DNA of 64,000 bases, from positions 34,469,473 through 34,533,472 of the forward strand of contig NC_063449.1 in the NCBI RefSeq assembly GCF_020379485.1, given 5' to 3'. This stretch comes from Brassica napus (taxonomy: Eukaryota; Streptophyta; Magnoliopsida; Brassicales; Brassicaceae). The position numbers and the translations under genes are program-made. The notes under the pieces are model-generated. The model searched no databases and was not told where the DNA came from. It was given only the letters and a program-made list of their open reading frames with translations. Shown here in pieces: positions 1 through 11,241 of the stretch (its first letter is position 1; each line of letters begins with the position of its first letter).

Positions 1-347
1 TTTATTTCACCGAAATTAATTGACTTACTAAACTGGACTAGCCATGTCATAACTCAGTTAACGTCTTAATAACTCCATTTACGAATTTGGGGGAATTGGT
101 TTAAAATAAATAGTATGTGTAGTTGATTCAAGAAATAGGGTAATTCAGGGGGATTTTCACATGGTTCAAAAATCTGTGTGTGAAAAAACTGAAGCACTTA
201 AGTTTATAGGGGAATCAGTCATTTTCCCACTTTAGAGGATATGGTGAAAGTTTCAAAAGAGCATATTAAGTTTAGTCTGGTTATTTGATTCATTGATTTG
301 TTAGCCAGATAATTAGTTTAGATAGAGACTCACTTGAAATCCACTAA
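1..347. other. Intergenic AT-rich sequence
   Basis: No gene, RNA or clear repeat is seen here. The stretch ends at the A that precedes a Helitron-like 5' terminus. Confidence 0.5.
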
Positions 348-2100
348 TCTATATTATAATAGATGAGTTTTTGTTCACTCCTCAGCGCGCCACGTCAGCA
401 TTTTGTGGGCCCCACTTTAAAAAAGTGTGAAAAAATGTTAAGTCCATGGCTCGAACCCGGGTTATTGAGATATAAACACCAACATTTATACCACTAAGCT
501 AAATTATACTTTGTACATTGATGGTCGAACCTAATATATATTTATGAAGGTCGGAAGCTCTTGATTCTTCGGCTTCCTCTGAGGGTCGGGCCTACAAGTG
601 CGTTATGGGTTTCATTTTTAAATGAGATTCATCACGTTATATGAAAAAAGCTCAAGTTTGCAACTGTTATAGTTTTCTCATATTGTAAACTGTTGTCGTT
701 TAACATGAGTTTGGGTTCTTTTCATCACTGTCTCAAACAAGTCTGAGTTACAGAGTTGCGCCATGTGCCTGTTCGTAATCTATTTTTTCACAGGTGAACT
801 CTTTATGTCCACATCTTAAATCGCTGGATCATAAATGTTCCTGATTTGTAGCCCCTATATAAACCATATATATATATGATTCTCATCTTTGATGAACTCA
901 ATCTGCATCTCCACAAAACTCATTGATTCCTCTTAGATTTAACCAACTTCTAGAAAATGTTTCTCTCTGCCTCTCCAATTCGTCAAACTGGCGTCCCGGC
1001 GTCCGTCACTCAACCTTCGAGTCTCTCCATCTTGGTCGTAGTAGTCAGAGCATAGCCTCTGGCTTCCTCGCTTCTGGGATTCCTTGAACTTCAAGAAATA
1101 CAGGGAGTTTGTGGGAATCACGGTTCTCTTCCTTGATGAAAAGGTAAGTTAATCTTCGATCTATAACACTTATTTAACATAATTGTTTTAATTTATTTTC
1201 TGATTTTTTGTTGAATAATATTATTTGTAGATTCTGTGATTCATGGGTTTACTCCCGTCGGACGTGCTAATCATTACATGTCATCTTTGAAAGCTGGTTC
1301 CATTGTGAAAATCGATCGTTTTGAGGTTTCTATGTGCTCAAGCATGTACAAGATAACTGATAATCCATTCCTCATTCATTTCATCTCACTAACCATTATT
1401 GATGAAGTCATCACGGGTGCTCCTGAGATCAATCTTCAGTCAAGATTAGACTGTTCGACAATCTCCAAGTGATTGCGAACACAAACCTAGAACTCTCAGG
1501 TATATTATCATATTGCATATGAGTTTATATTATGTTTTGATATCATAACTGATATTTAAACTCACAGATGTGGTTGGGAAAATCCGTTTTGTCCACGGCT
1601 CTGGCCTCACCAAAGAAACAACTCGAGTCGTTATCTGTCTCCTCATTGATCCGTAAGAAACAATCAACACATAATTATCTTTATATTACTGTCTATATTG
1701 TGCTAACATCAATAATCAAAAATATTTCATACCCAAGATTTGTGGTCGTCTATTTATCTCCCTTACTTATCAATCTAATTTTACACAAATCTTTATTTTA
1801 TTGTTTAAAAGAAACCACAATAACCCAAACAATCAAACACTAAAAACTAGAATCCCAAAAAAGACGAATTATTAATGATCACCTCTCTTTTTGTCTAATC
1901 TTACAAATAAACTTCAAAACAAATATACCAAACCAATCAACTCAACTAAAACTCAACGACACATACATTGAGCCAGCTAAACAAATATAAACTACACGGC
2001 CAAATATTTAACAATTTACAAACTTACTTTCACAGATGCTTACCAAAAAGACGAAGACGACAATCAAGATCAGTGAAATTACCTAAACAAAAAAGGAGAG
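348..2100 (+). mobile_element. Helitron-like element, 5' end and body
   Basis: The sequence from 348 begins TCTATATTATAATAGATGAG directly after an A. This is the typical Brassicaceae Helitron 5' terminus inserted between A and T. Downstream lies a decayed replication-protein-A-like ORF (about 957-1650), a common passenger of plant Helitrons. I could not find a convincing 3' hairpin plus CTRR end, so the right border is arbitrary. A hairpin-like tctgcgcttgcgcggtggcag occurs near 2841 but no CTAG follows it. Confidence 0.55.
957..1652 (+). pseudogene. Replication protein A (RPA1/DUF223-like) OB-fold remnant
   Basis: Three exon-like blocks (about 957-1142, 1233-1500 and 1568-1652) are separated by introns with GTAAG-type donors and CAG acceptors. 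The second block reads IHGFTPVGRANHYMSSLKAG and continues SIVKIDRFEV, the OB-fold core of the plant RPA1-like DUF223 family. The third reads VGKIRFVHGSGLTKETTRVV in one frame. The frame changes within the first block and near 1460, and the protein stops after about 200 codons, so this is a broken copy. In intact relatives the protein binds single-stranded DNA. Here it is most likely the passenger ORF of the surrounding Helitron. Confidence 0.6.
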
Positions 2101-3088
2101 TAAGTTACAAACTCTGATAAATATAACTAACAATGATTTTTGTTTACATATTACCCATCAAATAAAAGAGAAACAAACACAGCCACACCAGGAGATACAA
2201 GAGACAATCCCAACAGACACAAAGGCGGCAACAACATCTCCACATGCTCACTCCTCTTGTCTTATAAAAATAGCTTACATGCTCAATGTCAACATGCCAA
2301 CGCTATTGTCTTCTTATGAGAAATACATATATTCGTTTAAAACTCATTAAGACTCAAATACTAATTGTCACTCATTTTATAGTTATTTCTACAAGTCTTC
2401 ATATATTTGTTTTAAATGTGCGGTAAAAACAACAAGTTTAAAAGTAAAAAAATCATATAACCAACATAATAAGAATAAAAAAAATTATTATTTAATACAC
2501 GCAACTTACACAATTAAACTGGAGAAAAAATATCCAGAAACAAAAGGTACTCTCAACAACCTTAATATAATTTATGTAATCTCAACAGTACAAGTAACAA
2601 ATTAAAAAGACACACAAGCAATAAGTCTCAGTGACACAGCAAGCAACACCACGAACTATATCAATCACATTACTAATACAGTTTAGTCCTTCATGAGTGG
2701 AGAACAGTGCATACACAATACATCATCACAACTCTAATCCTATAACAATAAAAAACTTAAAAAACAATGATCAACCCAAAACGCAAAATTTACAGCTACA
2801 ATAACCCTAACAAATATTGAGATGAAACAAGAAATATGTCTACAACTCTGCGCTTGCGCGGTGGCAGTGCCCGTGGTTACTTGAATGGTTGGCTTCCTGC
2901 AATCTGTAATTGTGTATATAAAATGGATCACCAATCTATATGTAGATCTTAAGACGAGAAAGAGTCAACGAAGCAGTTACATTTGTTTTTATTTATATAT
3001 TCGGTTCACATTTTATCTAACCAACTCGAATGAAATGGTCTAGTATAAACCGAATGGAAAATACCAATTTGACCCTCAACAAATCAAG
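1653..3088. other. AT-rich intergenic sequence
   Basis: No coding signal is seen. The stretch probably contains the tail of the Helitron and the promoter of the following gene. A short GC-rich patch occurs at 2840-2900. Confidence 0.4.
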
Positions 3089-3145
3089 TTGAGCGTTTGC
3101 GATAGGATATTAGGATCCGAGGAAAAAGAAGAAGAAGAAGAAAGG

Positions 3146-4140
3146 ATGGCGAGTAGCTTAGGGATAGTCGCTGTTAATCCGTCGTGTTCTGGAGATCGCT
3201 TCTTAAGACCTAACTTCTCAGTCACCACTTGCTGCTGCTTCTCTTCGTCTGTCTGTTTCCGTAGCTGGCGCGGACGAATCAATGTCGGAACCGTCGTGAA
3301 TCCAGCTCCAAGACGCCACGACGTCGGGGGATTGTTAGTTTCTGGTTGTCTCTCTTCGCCGGATTCGTCATCTCCACCGTCTTCTATCTCTGGTCCGAAG
3401 ACGAAACTGTATGTTAGTGGTAAAGCTCCCTTCCCTTTTTTTTTCTCTCTCCCTCTGTCTTTTTTTCCAATTTTCTTAGAATGTCTCTCTGTTTTTAATT
3501 CATCTCCAAATCATGAATGATAAGTGGAATTTATAAGTACATGACCTTGTTGTAATGGGTGTTTATGGTTCTACTTTGTTGCTTTGACTCCTCGTTTGTA
3601 TTTTGCTTTATGAGACTTGAACTCTCTAATGACAAGAGTTTGATGTATTTTTTATTGGGAGACAGGGCTTTCTTTCCGTACAACTGAAGATAACTTAAGA
3701 AATGTTTTTGAACAATTTGGCAAGCTTACACTTGGTAACCCCCATTACCTCTCCCTTGTTTCACTTTCTGCCACATCTTATTTTAACTAGGTGTCTGTAG
3801 GATGATCAGGTAAGAGAATCTAAAATGTTTAACTCATGTTCCCCGTGTAGTTAACTTGGTGATGGATAAGGTAGCAAATAGACCAAGAGGATTTGCTTTC
3901 CTGAGGTATGAGACTGAGGAGGATTCCATGAAAGCTATTCAAGGGATGCACGGAAAGGTAACTCTGCTCACACACACGCTTGTCTTCTTTTAAAATTCTG
4001 ATTTGGTATGTGTACAGTTTTTGGATGGAAGAGTTATATTCGTGGAGGAAGCTAAACCCAAATCAGATCTTCAAAGAGCTAAACCCAGATCAGATTTCAA
4101 CAAAGCTCAGACCAAACCTCGCACCTTCCGCACCTGGTAG
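3146..4140 (+). CDS. ORRM6: Organelle RRM-domain protein, ORRM6-like
   Basis: Four exons (3146-3419, 3666-3734, 3851-3957, 4018-4140) sum to 573 bases, or 190 residues plus stop, all with GT-AG junctions in frame. Residues 1 to about 90 are rich in Ser, Arg and Pro with few acidic residues, as in a chloroplast or mitochondrial transit peptide. One RRM follows from about residue 91: the RNP2-like KLYVSGLSF, then RGFAFLRY as RNP1. The tail is short and basic (KPKSD repeats) and ends RTFRTW. Single-RRM proteins with a transit peptide form the ORRM group, which acts in organelle C-to-U RNA editing. Length and domain layout fit ORRM6 (At1g73530), as does its place at the head of the syntenic block. 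The start at 3146 follows a purine-rich GAAGAAGAAG leader. Editing function is inferred from the family. Confidence 0.85.
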
Positions 4141-5059
4141 CTGTTTTTGATTCTGTCTTCATATTGTAATTCTTTACGATTTTCAATCTAGTTCTAAAGT
4201 TTATACAATGGACTCGTTGGTTAACTCAGTTACAATAGTCTAAAGTATTATTATTTTAGATAACCCAAGTCAGGTAAAAAAAATGCATCTATATCTTTCA
4301 AAACAAACATTCTCGATCCCTGACTGATAGTTTCACGAACACCGTAAAAGAAGGTTTCCTAGTGGCCTGATCACGACTTGGACCAAAGTTGATATCGATA
4401 TCAGTGTCGGAGATGGTCGTCTAAAAGTATCCTGTTGGAAACGAATGTGAAGACCATGCCCCTATCTACTACAACTCTCGTCTCATGTTCACGCCAAATG
4501 GATCACTAATGATTTTAAGATCTTTTCTTCCGCTCTACAAACGGACTTTTTCAACTCTTTAATCTCCATCCTTCCGCCTTGACATCCAATGATCACAAAA
4601 ATCTCGCCTTTTCCACGTTATATGAAAAAGCCGTAGGAACTTATGGATGATAGACGATGGTGTATGGAGATTTGGAAGATTGATAGCAGTTGGGTCAAGA
4701 TTCATAAGACGGGAACCCATAAAAAAATGGTCAAGTGAAGATGCTATATTCGATGAGACCAGGTTTTGTTCAAGCTATCGTCGACATGGCTGATGATATG
4801 CTATGACGCCATGAACTGTGACATAGTATCTAGAGAATGTCAGCAATGTCACTACACATGGACTATTGTCTCTACAAAAGATTGCTATGTATAATTTTTT
4901 TACCACATTTATCTAGATCTCTTTCTCTAAGGTCATTCCTAAAACACACACCCCGCTTCGAGGTACAGAGTGTTGTTGTTAGTAGCATATCTTATGAAAG
5001 TTGAAGACAGATCAAACTCTAGTAGCCAATCATACATCGAGCACTTTGCCATATCCACC
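4141..5059. other. Unassigned intergenic sequence with decayed coding look
   Basis: No gene is recognised. Several stretches are less AT-rich than typical spacer (about 4350-4560 and 4960-5059) and can be read for 30-40 codons without stops, but no family is recognisable. They may be remnants of a gene or retroelement. The sequence appears to continue past the MITE at 5060-5343. Confidence 0.35.
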
Positions 5060-5343
5060 TAGGGCGGCTTAACACTTGGGGGGTCATAGGGAAATTTTTT
5101 TTTACCTTTAAAATTTATAGTTATTTAATGTTTAAAATACTTTTTAAAATTTTACCAGTAATTTTTTGCATATTTTGAGATAAAAATAAAATCATATACA
5201 TATATAAAATATTTGAACCTTTTTCAATTTTATTTTTTAATAATTTTGTATAAAGTATAAATTTATAAAAGAAATTGGGCTTCTTAACTATTAATATACG
5301 GAGGTCACACCGTTTGTCCTTCCTTCCTAATTAGCCGGCCATG
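5060..5343. mobile_element. hAT-type MITE, 284 bp, 8-bp TSD
   Basis: The element starts TAGGGCGGCTTAA and ends TTAGCCGGCCATG, an imperfect terminal inverted repeat. It is flanked by the exact 8-bp duplication TATCCACC (5052-5059 and 5344-5351). An 8-bp duplication is characteristic of hAT transposition. The interior is AT-rich and non-coding. Its ends resemble those of the element at 25610-25851. Confidence 0.75.
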
Positions 5344-6166
5344 TATCCACCTTGGAATGAGTTGGATTTCGCCTATAGTAGTGTCTGCGGGTAACATTTT
5401 GAAAACTTTTATTGATTTCTTAATATTATTGTTATATTATGGAATCCAAATGGCATCCGAGGACAAATTGCCAAGAGTTTTCACTTTTCAGAATATGAGG
5501 ATTCTCAATTATGATATATCACACAACGTTCCACTACAAGAAAACATAAGATTAACGACAACAGTTTTCCTCGTGAGTTCGTCGTAAAACAGACTTTACG
5601 AGGAATTAGCGAGGAAACACGTTTTCTCGTTACTCATCCGTCGTAACACATAATTCTTCGCCAATTCGTCGTAACTTAGCGAGGAAAATATTCCGTTGTA
5701 AAGACGAAGTACATCATTTCGCCGTAAAGACCACGTAAATATTCCACGTAAGGAGGTCGCTATATTTTCTCATAAATACCTCGAAACGGGTTCCTCGTAA
5801 ACTACACATAAATACCTCGAAAGTGTTTCCTCGCAAAATACACGTAACTACCACGAAAGTATTTCCTCATAAAATACTCGTTTATCTTTCCTCGTCATTT
5901 CCTCGTAAATGTTTCCTCGTAAAATACTCGTTTATTTTTTCTCGTCATTTCCTCGTAAAGTTTCCACATAAATAGGTCGTAAATTAGCTACGAATTTAAT
6001 TCGTTTTTTTTATTTTACAGACTTTAAAAATATAATTAAAAAATAATTAAAATTATTTAATTTATTAATAAAATTATAATTTAAAATAAAAATCAAATCA
6101 ATACGAAAATAATTTATATATAAATAAGTTTTGAATTTATAATACAACAACCGGAAAAAAAAAGAA

Positions 6167-8888
6167 CTAAGGATCGTTCATCGCCTGATAGAATTCCTCA
6201 CTCCTCCTCGCAACATCTGCCTCGTTATGTGTGTCGGATGACTCGCCTGGAATGGGATGTTGTTGTCGCATGTTCCTCAACATGGACTCTCATTCCGGAT
6301 TTGTGGCCGCTATAACGTCCAAAAAGCCCTCGACTCCACCCATACGAGCTTTTGTCGCAGCCAACTCGTTACGCAGCTCAGTGACTTCATCATCTCGTCG
6401 CTGAACATAAGACGATGTCGCTGACCATAAGACGATGTCGCTCTCGGAACATCGTTGACGGAACCAATCCCCAACGTCCGTCCCTTTTTTTTAGAGACAA
6501 CCTTAAAAACAAAAAATAAATATTGTTAGTAAAAATTTAAAGTTAAATTAAATGAATAATAAAAAATTAAAATTTTAGAAAATTTACCTCCTCGTAAATC
6601 TTATCCACTTCAAGTGTGGATAAGGTGACGGGTAATCCTTCGGTAGAGTGCTGGGTCAGCTGGGTCTGGCGGTCTTCAACCCGAGCAACCACGTCGTTGT
6701 GGATTTGCTCGGACTTGCCATCTAAAAATACGCCCGTCTTGTTCTTGTGGATCCTCTCGTAAAGTTCCATAAGAGACGGGAGATGTCCTGTCTCTTTGGC
6801 CTAAAAAACATTTAAGAAAGCTAGAATAAAAATATATATGTTAAAAAAATTATTTAATGGAGTTAGAGCAATACTGGGTGATTCTAATGGAATCAGGAAG
6901 ACGCCAATAACGGATGAGGTCATCCCACACATCCGTGGTGAGCTCAGCGGGTTTGCCACGCTCATATCCCTTCATGATCCAGTCACCCTTCCAGTTGGAG
7001 ACCGTGTCCAATAAGCGAACTTTCGCCTTCGCGATAAACTTCTTCCTCACCCTCTCAGTGATCCGCAAGGCCCAATTATATTTTTGCTATTGAAAAAAAT
7101 AAATTAACAATTAGTTTTTTAGAAAGTATATATATAAATCATGAAAAAATTAAAATATATATAATTAATTAATAGAAACTTACAGCGTAAATTTTGAACC
7201 ACGTCTTTCTGACGTAGTGAGGCGTCTTACTCCAGTTCGGATGTGCCATGGAGAAGTAACCTTTGATCGTGTCGGTTACGTCCGATGCAAGACATCCGTC
7301 AACCCCCACTTGGAAAATACAAATTTAAAATATAAATTATTTTTTAATGTTATAAAAGAATTTTAAACGAATTAAAAAAAAAATTAATGCAACATAACAC
7401 AAAGTTCCGTCTGGTCGGTTGGGGTCGATGACTGGTAAACCTTCTGATGTGCCGTGGGGTAGCGCACCGGGCAAAACAGGCATGCATGGCTTGATCATGG
7501 AAAGCAATAAAGATATATGTTCATTGTTTGACTCATATCTTCCAAACCACGAGGCTTCTACGCATGAAATCACTTGGAGAATGTTCTCAACTCAATTACG
7601 GAGCTCCTTGAAGAAGAATCAGATCAAACGGAGTTCATATGTGATAGTTATGCTATTTACAAATCAAGTGATCTTCAGTTCTAGCGAATTCAGACCACCC
7701 AAGAAGCTCGAAATAGCTAACCTTCTTTCTGATGAACCAACGGTCAATTCAATCATGAAAAAGATTATTATTCATGTTCTAAATGTTCAAGAAAGCATTG
7801 GGCTTGATGGTTTTCAAAAAGATTCAAAAACGAACTTGTTTGGGCCAAATGGAGAAACCGATAAATATTGGCTAAGGGAAAAGATGGATTTCGACCAGGC
7901 CTCAAAGGGACATGTCTTGGCCCATATCAGGAGTATATTCTTGACCTTTCAAAGTCCTGGTCGTGGCTATATGAAGAGGTAGTCCAAGTTTCAGTCAAAG
8001 ACTTTATTTAGTCAAGTCTTTGTTTCTATTTCCAATGTCTTGTTTTTAGCACATTTTTCTTTGGATCTCTACAACTTGTAATCCTATAAATAAGGCCTTA
8101 GAGCCACGAAATAAAACAGATTGTTTTTCCTTTTTTATGAGTTTCTCTCATTGTTCTTTGTTTAGAACACTTCTTAGTTTCTTGGTGAGGTTATCTCCAA
8201 GTTTCGATCCTTCTTTTGTTGGACCGGTGCGTCACATCCGGCAACGATCGAAGTCTGGTAGTATCTTTGGGCTATTCCGCAACCCTTAGTGTCACCCCTC
8301 GATCCATCAGTTCTCAATCCTCTCGGATCTGAGTTCATATCAACCTTACCGAAAGAGTGATCCTTATTTTGGGCGTATCACCTTCTCTGCCTGGCAGACG
8401 GAGAATGTCCTCTACAGTGTACTGCGAGTAAGGAGCACTCGGAGGCACCATCAAATCGGGATGAATCTTGGTGGGCATCGGAGGTGCCATCGGAGGAGGC
8501 ACAGGAGGAGGCATCGTCGGATGAGCCATCGGGGAAGACACATGAGGAGCCGATGGTGCACTAGAAGAAGGAAACCCAGAGACTCTCTGAGTGTACTGAG
8601 TCTCGGGGACAGTCTCCTGACCCAAAGAACCTGGAGCTGAAGAAGACGGGTCTAAACGACTACCCGGCTCACCGAACATCTCTCTGTAATGAGCAGTAAA
8701 TCTGTCTTTTCGAACCTGGGAAAAAAATTTAATTTTTAAAATTAACATCAACAGTATATTTCCCAACATTATCCACCTAATCAACACTAAATAACATAAA
8801 ATCTGTAAACCTATCTAAATTCTCTATACTAACCACCTAATATATCCTAACCTAACCAAATTAGAGAGGAATTAGAGAGGCTTACCAT
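6167..8888 (-). pseudogene. TnpA-like (Ptta/En/Spm) CACTA protein gene, split by a solo LTR
   Basis: Read on the minus strand. A start ATG at 8888-8886 is immediately followed by a GTAAGC donor. The next exon begins after a CCCAG acceptor near 8719 with VRKDRFTAHYREMFGEPGSR, then a Pro/Ser/Met-rich region, then IHPDLMVPPSAPYSQYTVED and LRLPGREG. After an inserted LTR (7445-8380) the reading resumes with GLPVIDPNRPDGTL. Further exons carry RITERVRKKFIAKAKVRLLD near 7068-7010, YERIHKNKTG near 6760 and a C-terminus ending SEEFYQAMNDP at the stop 6167-6169. This is the plant transposase Ptta/En/Spm family, whose TnpA-type members bind subterminal repeats. The insertion interrupts an exon. Exact exon borders are uncertain. 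Confidence 0.75.
7445..8380 (+). mobile_element. Solo LTR (936 bp) nested in the CACTA element
   Basis: The sequence begins TGATGTGCCG and ends GGGCGTATCA (TG...CA). It is flanked by a perfect 5-bp duplication, CCTTC, at 7440-7444 and 8381-8385. It contains a promoter-like CTATAAATAAGG near 8092 and polyadenylation-like AATAAA near 8111, as expected for an LTR read on the plus strand. No internal retroelement domain, primer site or second LTR is present, so it is a solo LTR. An open frame runs from about 7419 to 7982 through its left half, but matches no family I know. It lies inside an exon of the TnpA-like gene. Confidence 0.85.
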
Positions 8889-9862
8889 TGCCACGAAATG
8901 GAGAGGAAGCAGAGAGGAAAGAAAGAGTGAGCGCTCGGGGGTATATATAAGATTACAAATCGTCGCAATTTCCACAAAGGTTACGACGAAATAGCGAGCA
9001 ATTACAAAGGCCCGCGTTTCATTGTACGAGGAAATAGCGAGGAATTACAAAGGCCCGCGTTTTTATATACGAAGTATTAACGACAATTTTATTATCGTTG
9101 CAAATTCCTCGTAACGTTACGACGAAATAGAGAGCAATTGTACGAGTAAATAGCGAGGAATTACAAAGGCCCGCGTTTTTATATACGAGGTATTAACGAG
9201 ATGCGCTTTCCTATAAATATACCCACAACTCTCCTTCGCAAACCACACACAAACTTCCAAATCACACTCCTCAACAAAATCCTATTCAAATTATAAATAT
9301 TTGAAAACAAAAAGGAAGAGAAGAAGATATTAGAATTCATGTGGGCGAGACTTACGTATTATAATTGCTGGAAGTCTTACCACATGTGAATCTGGTATTT
9401 TTCTTCTTTTTCTTTTTTTCTAGTTTTTATGCTACGATGTATTTACGAAGATTTCGTCCTACGTGGAATTAACGAGGCCCGTGTGCTTTATTTATTTTAC
9501 GAGGTGTTTACGACGATTTCGTCCTACGCGGATTTAACGGGGGTCGCTTTCTTTATTTTTTATTTCATCGTTATTTCCTCGTCTTCTTACGAGTCCTTTA
9601 CGACGATTCTCTCTTACGTGGAATTAACGAGGCTTGCGTCGTAAGTTCGACGTCGCTTTACGAGGAACTAACGAGTGTTATGTTTAAATCCCTAAAATCC
9701 GAAACCCCAAACCCCATGTTCCTTATTTTCTACTTCATATATTCCAAACCCCATCTTTATTTTCATTCCAAACCACAATTCCCACATTTGCTTATTCATA
9801 AAACAAACTCCCACATTACCTTATTCATAAAACAAACTCCCACATCTTATTCATAAAACACC

Positions 9863-10864
9863 CTACACAAAATCAAATACATCAATCGGATACATCGACA
9901 TTCTCGTCATCACTAGAAACATCATCATTTTCATTAAACTCGTCTTCAACAGCTTCGTCTGTGGCATCATCGGTAAGATCTTTGGTACCCTATTACGTCT
10001 CTGTCCTTGCGGCTTGAATCGTGGCTTCTTGCAGAATCGACATTCTTCTAGTTTCTCATCATCTCCCCAATAGATCATGCAGTTGTCGATGCAAACATCT
10101 ATCATCTCCGAAGGCAACCAAAAACTATAAACTAGTTTCTGAATCTCATAATAAGAATCAACAGACACATTGTCTTCCAGCAAATACTCTTTAAACAAGT
10201 CCGCCCATTCGTTCATGCAACTTTCAGGTAGATTGTGATCAGTTTTAATAGTCATCATTCTAGCAGCCAACGACAGTTTAGAGAGACCTTCTCTACAACC
10301 ACTGTAAAGTGGTTGATTCGCCACGTTTAACATTTCGTAAAACTTTTTTGCATCTATATTAGGTTCTTCATCTTCATCATGAGCTACGAATGCATCAGCT
10401 ACCATATCATGAACCCTATCATAATCTACCATCTCCTCATGATGGTAACTATGTTCATTATGCAAATGATGATCAACCGGTTCTTTTTCCTGAAAATTGC
10501 TATTACTACTACTAGCTTCATTCTGATCATAATTAAAACCTTCTCCATGTTGAAACCAGATATAGTAATTTGGCGTGAAACCTCTATTTATCAAATGCTT
10601 CCAAACATTTTCACGGTTTGTCAGTTTCGAATTGTTGCATTTCTGACAAGGACAGAACATCTTACCACTTTCTTGGACGAGCGGTGTTGAATCTGCTTGA
10701 TGCATAAATGTCTCCATCCCCGCAAGGTATTCTTTTGTCACTCTCCCGTTAGCATCTCTATGCATATACATCCACTTCCGCAACTCGTAAATAGTCCCGG
10801 AGCCAGCTATTTTTTTTCTTTCATGTTTTTTGTTGTTGGTGTGTTTAAAATGATGTTCAAACAT
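9863..10864 (-). pseudogene. TnpD-like CACTA transposase, N-terminus with internal deletion
   Basis: A 333-codon frame. The first 300 residues carry the transposase-associated domain of plant CACTA transposases: WMYMHRDANGRVTKEYLAG near residue 32, then the metal-binding type motif MFCPCQKCNN near residue 69, and WKHLINRGFTPNYYIWFQHG. They end at CRFCKKPRFKPQGQ near residue 280. Full-length TnpD proteins are about 800 residues or more and continue into a DDE catalytic domain, which is absent. After the PQGQRRNRVP block, a different frame reads a typical acidic tail (SSDDENVDVSD). An internal deletion seems to have joined the N-terminal part to the extreme C-terminus out of frame. Confidence 0.8.
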
Positions 10865-11241
10865 CCATATTTATAGGAAATTTTGAATCTGGTAGTTGTA
10901 ATTTTCCTATGAATTTACGACGAAAATTAATTAGGTGGCAAAAAAAAACATGTAACACCTACAAAGTTGGTGGATTCAAAATTTTCTCGCTAAATACACG
11001 TAAATTATTTTCTCGTAAATAACACGCGAAGTTTACGTCGTATTTACGAGGAAATAGTATTTCCTCGTAAAAGACACGTCAAATTACATCGACTTTACGA
11101 CGAAACGCTTTTGTCGTTACTTTACGAAAAAATAATGATGACATTATTTTTCCACGTAAGTTCCTCGTAAAATCGACGTAAATTTACGAGGATTGTTTTT
11201 CCTCGTTAACTTTCTTCGTTAAGGTTGTGTTTTTTGTAGTG

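Larger units (their letters stand above)
5532..11241 (-). mobile_element. CACTA (En/Spm) DNA transposon, 5.7 kb
   Basis: The element begins CACTACAAGAAAACA at 5532 and ends TGTTTTTTGTAGTG at 11241, the CACTA-type terminal inverted repeat. The 3-bp target duplication TTC is present on both sides (5529-5531 and 11242-11244). Long subterminal regions (about 5560-6000, 8960-9680 and 10900-11220) carry many copies of cctcgtaa / ttacgagg / ttacgacgaa motifs in both orientations. These are the expected transposase-binding repeats. Inside, both on the minus strand, are a TnpA-like gene (6167-8888) and a TnpD-like gene (9863-10864). Both are disrupted, so this copy is not autonomous. Confidence 0.9.

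Noticed and set aside
448..480. tRNA-like text (ggctcgaacccgggtt) near the Helitron start
   Set aside because: Only a T-arm-like stretch is present. There is no acceptor stem or anticodon arm around it, so it is not a tRNA gene.
2841..2862. Helitron 3' hairpin (tctgcgcttgcgcggtggcag)
   Set aside because: No CTRR terminus follows within the expected 10-15 bases, so it was not accepted as the end of the element starting at 348.
9429..9644. Open frame on the plus strand within the CACTA element
   Set aside because: It is made of the subterminal tacgacgatt/ttacgagg repeats read as codons. No protein signal.
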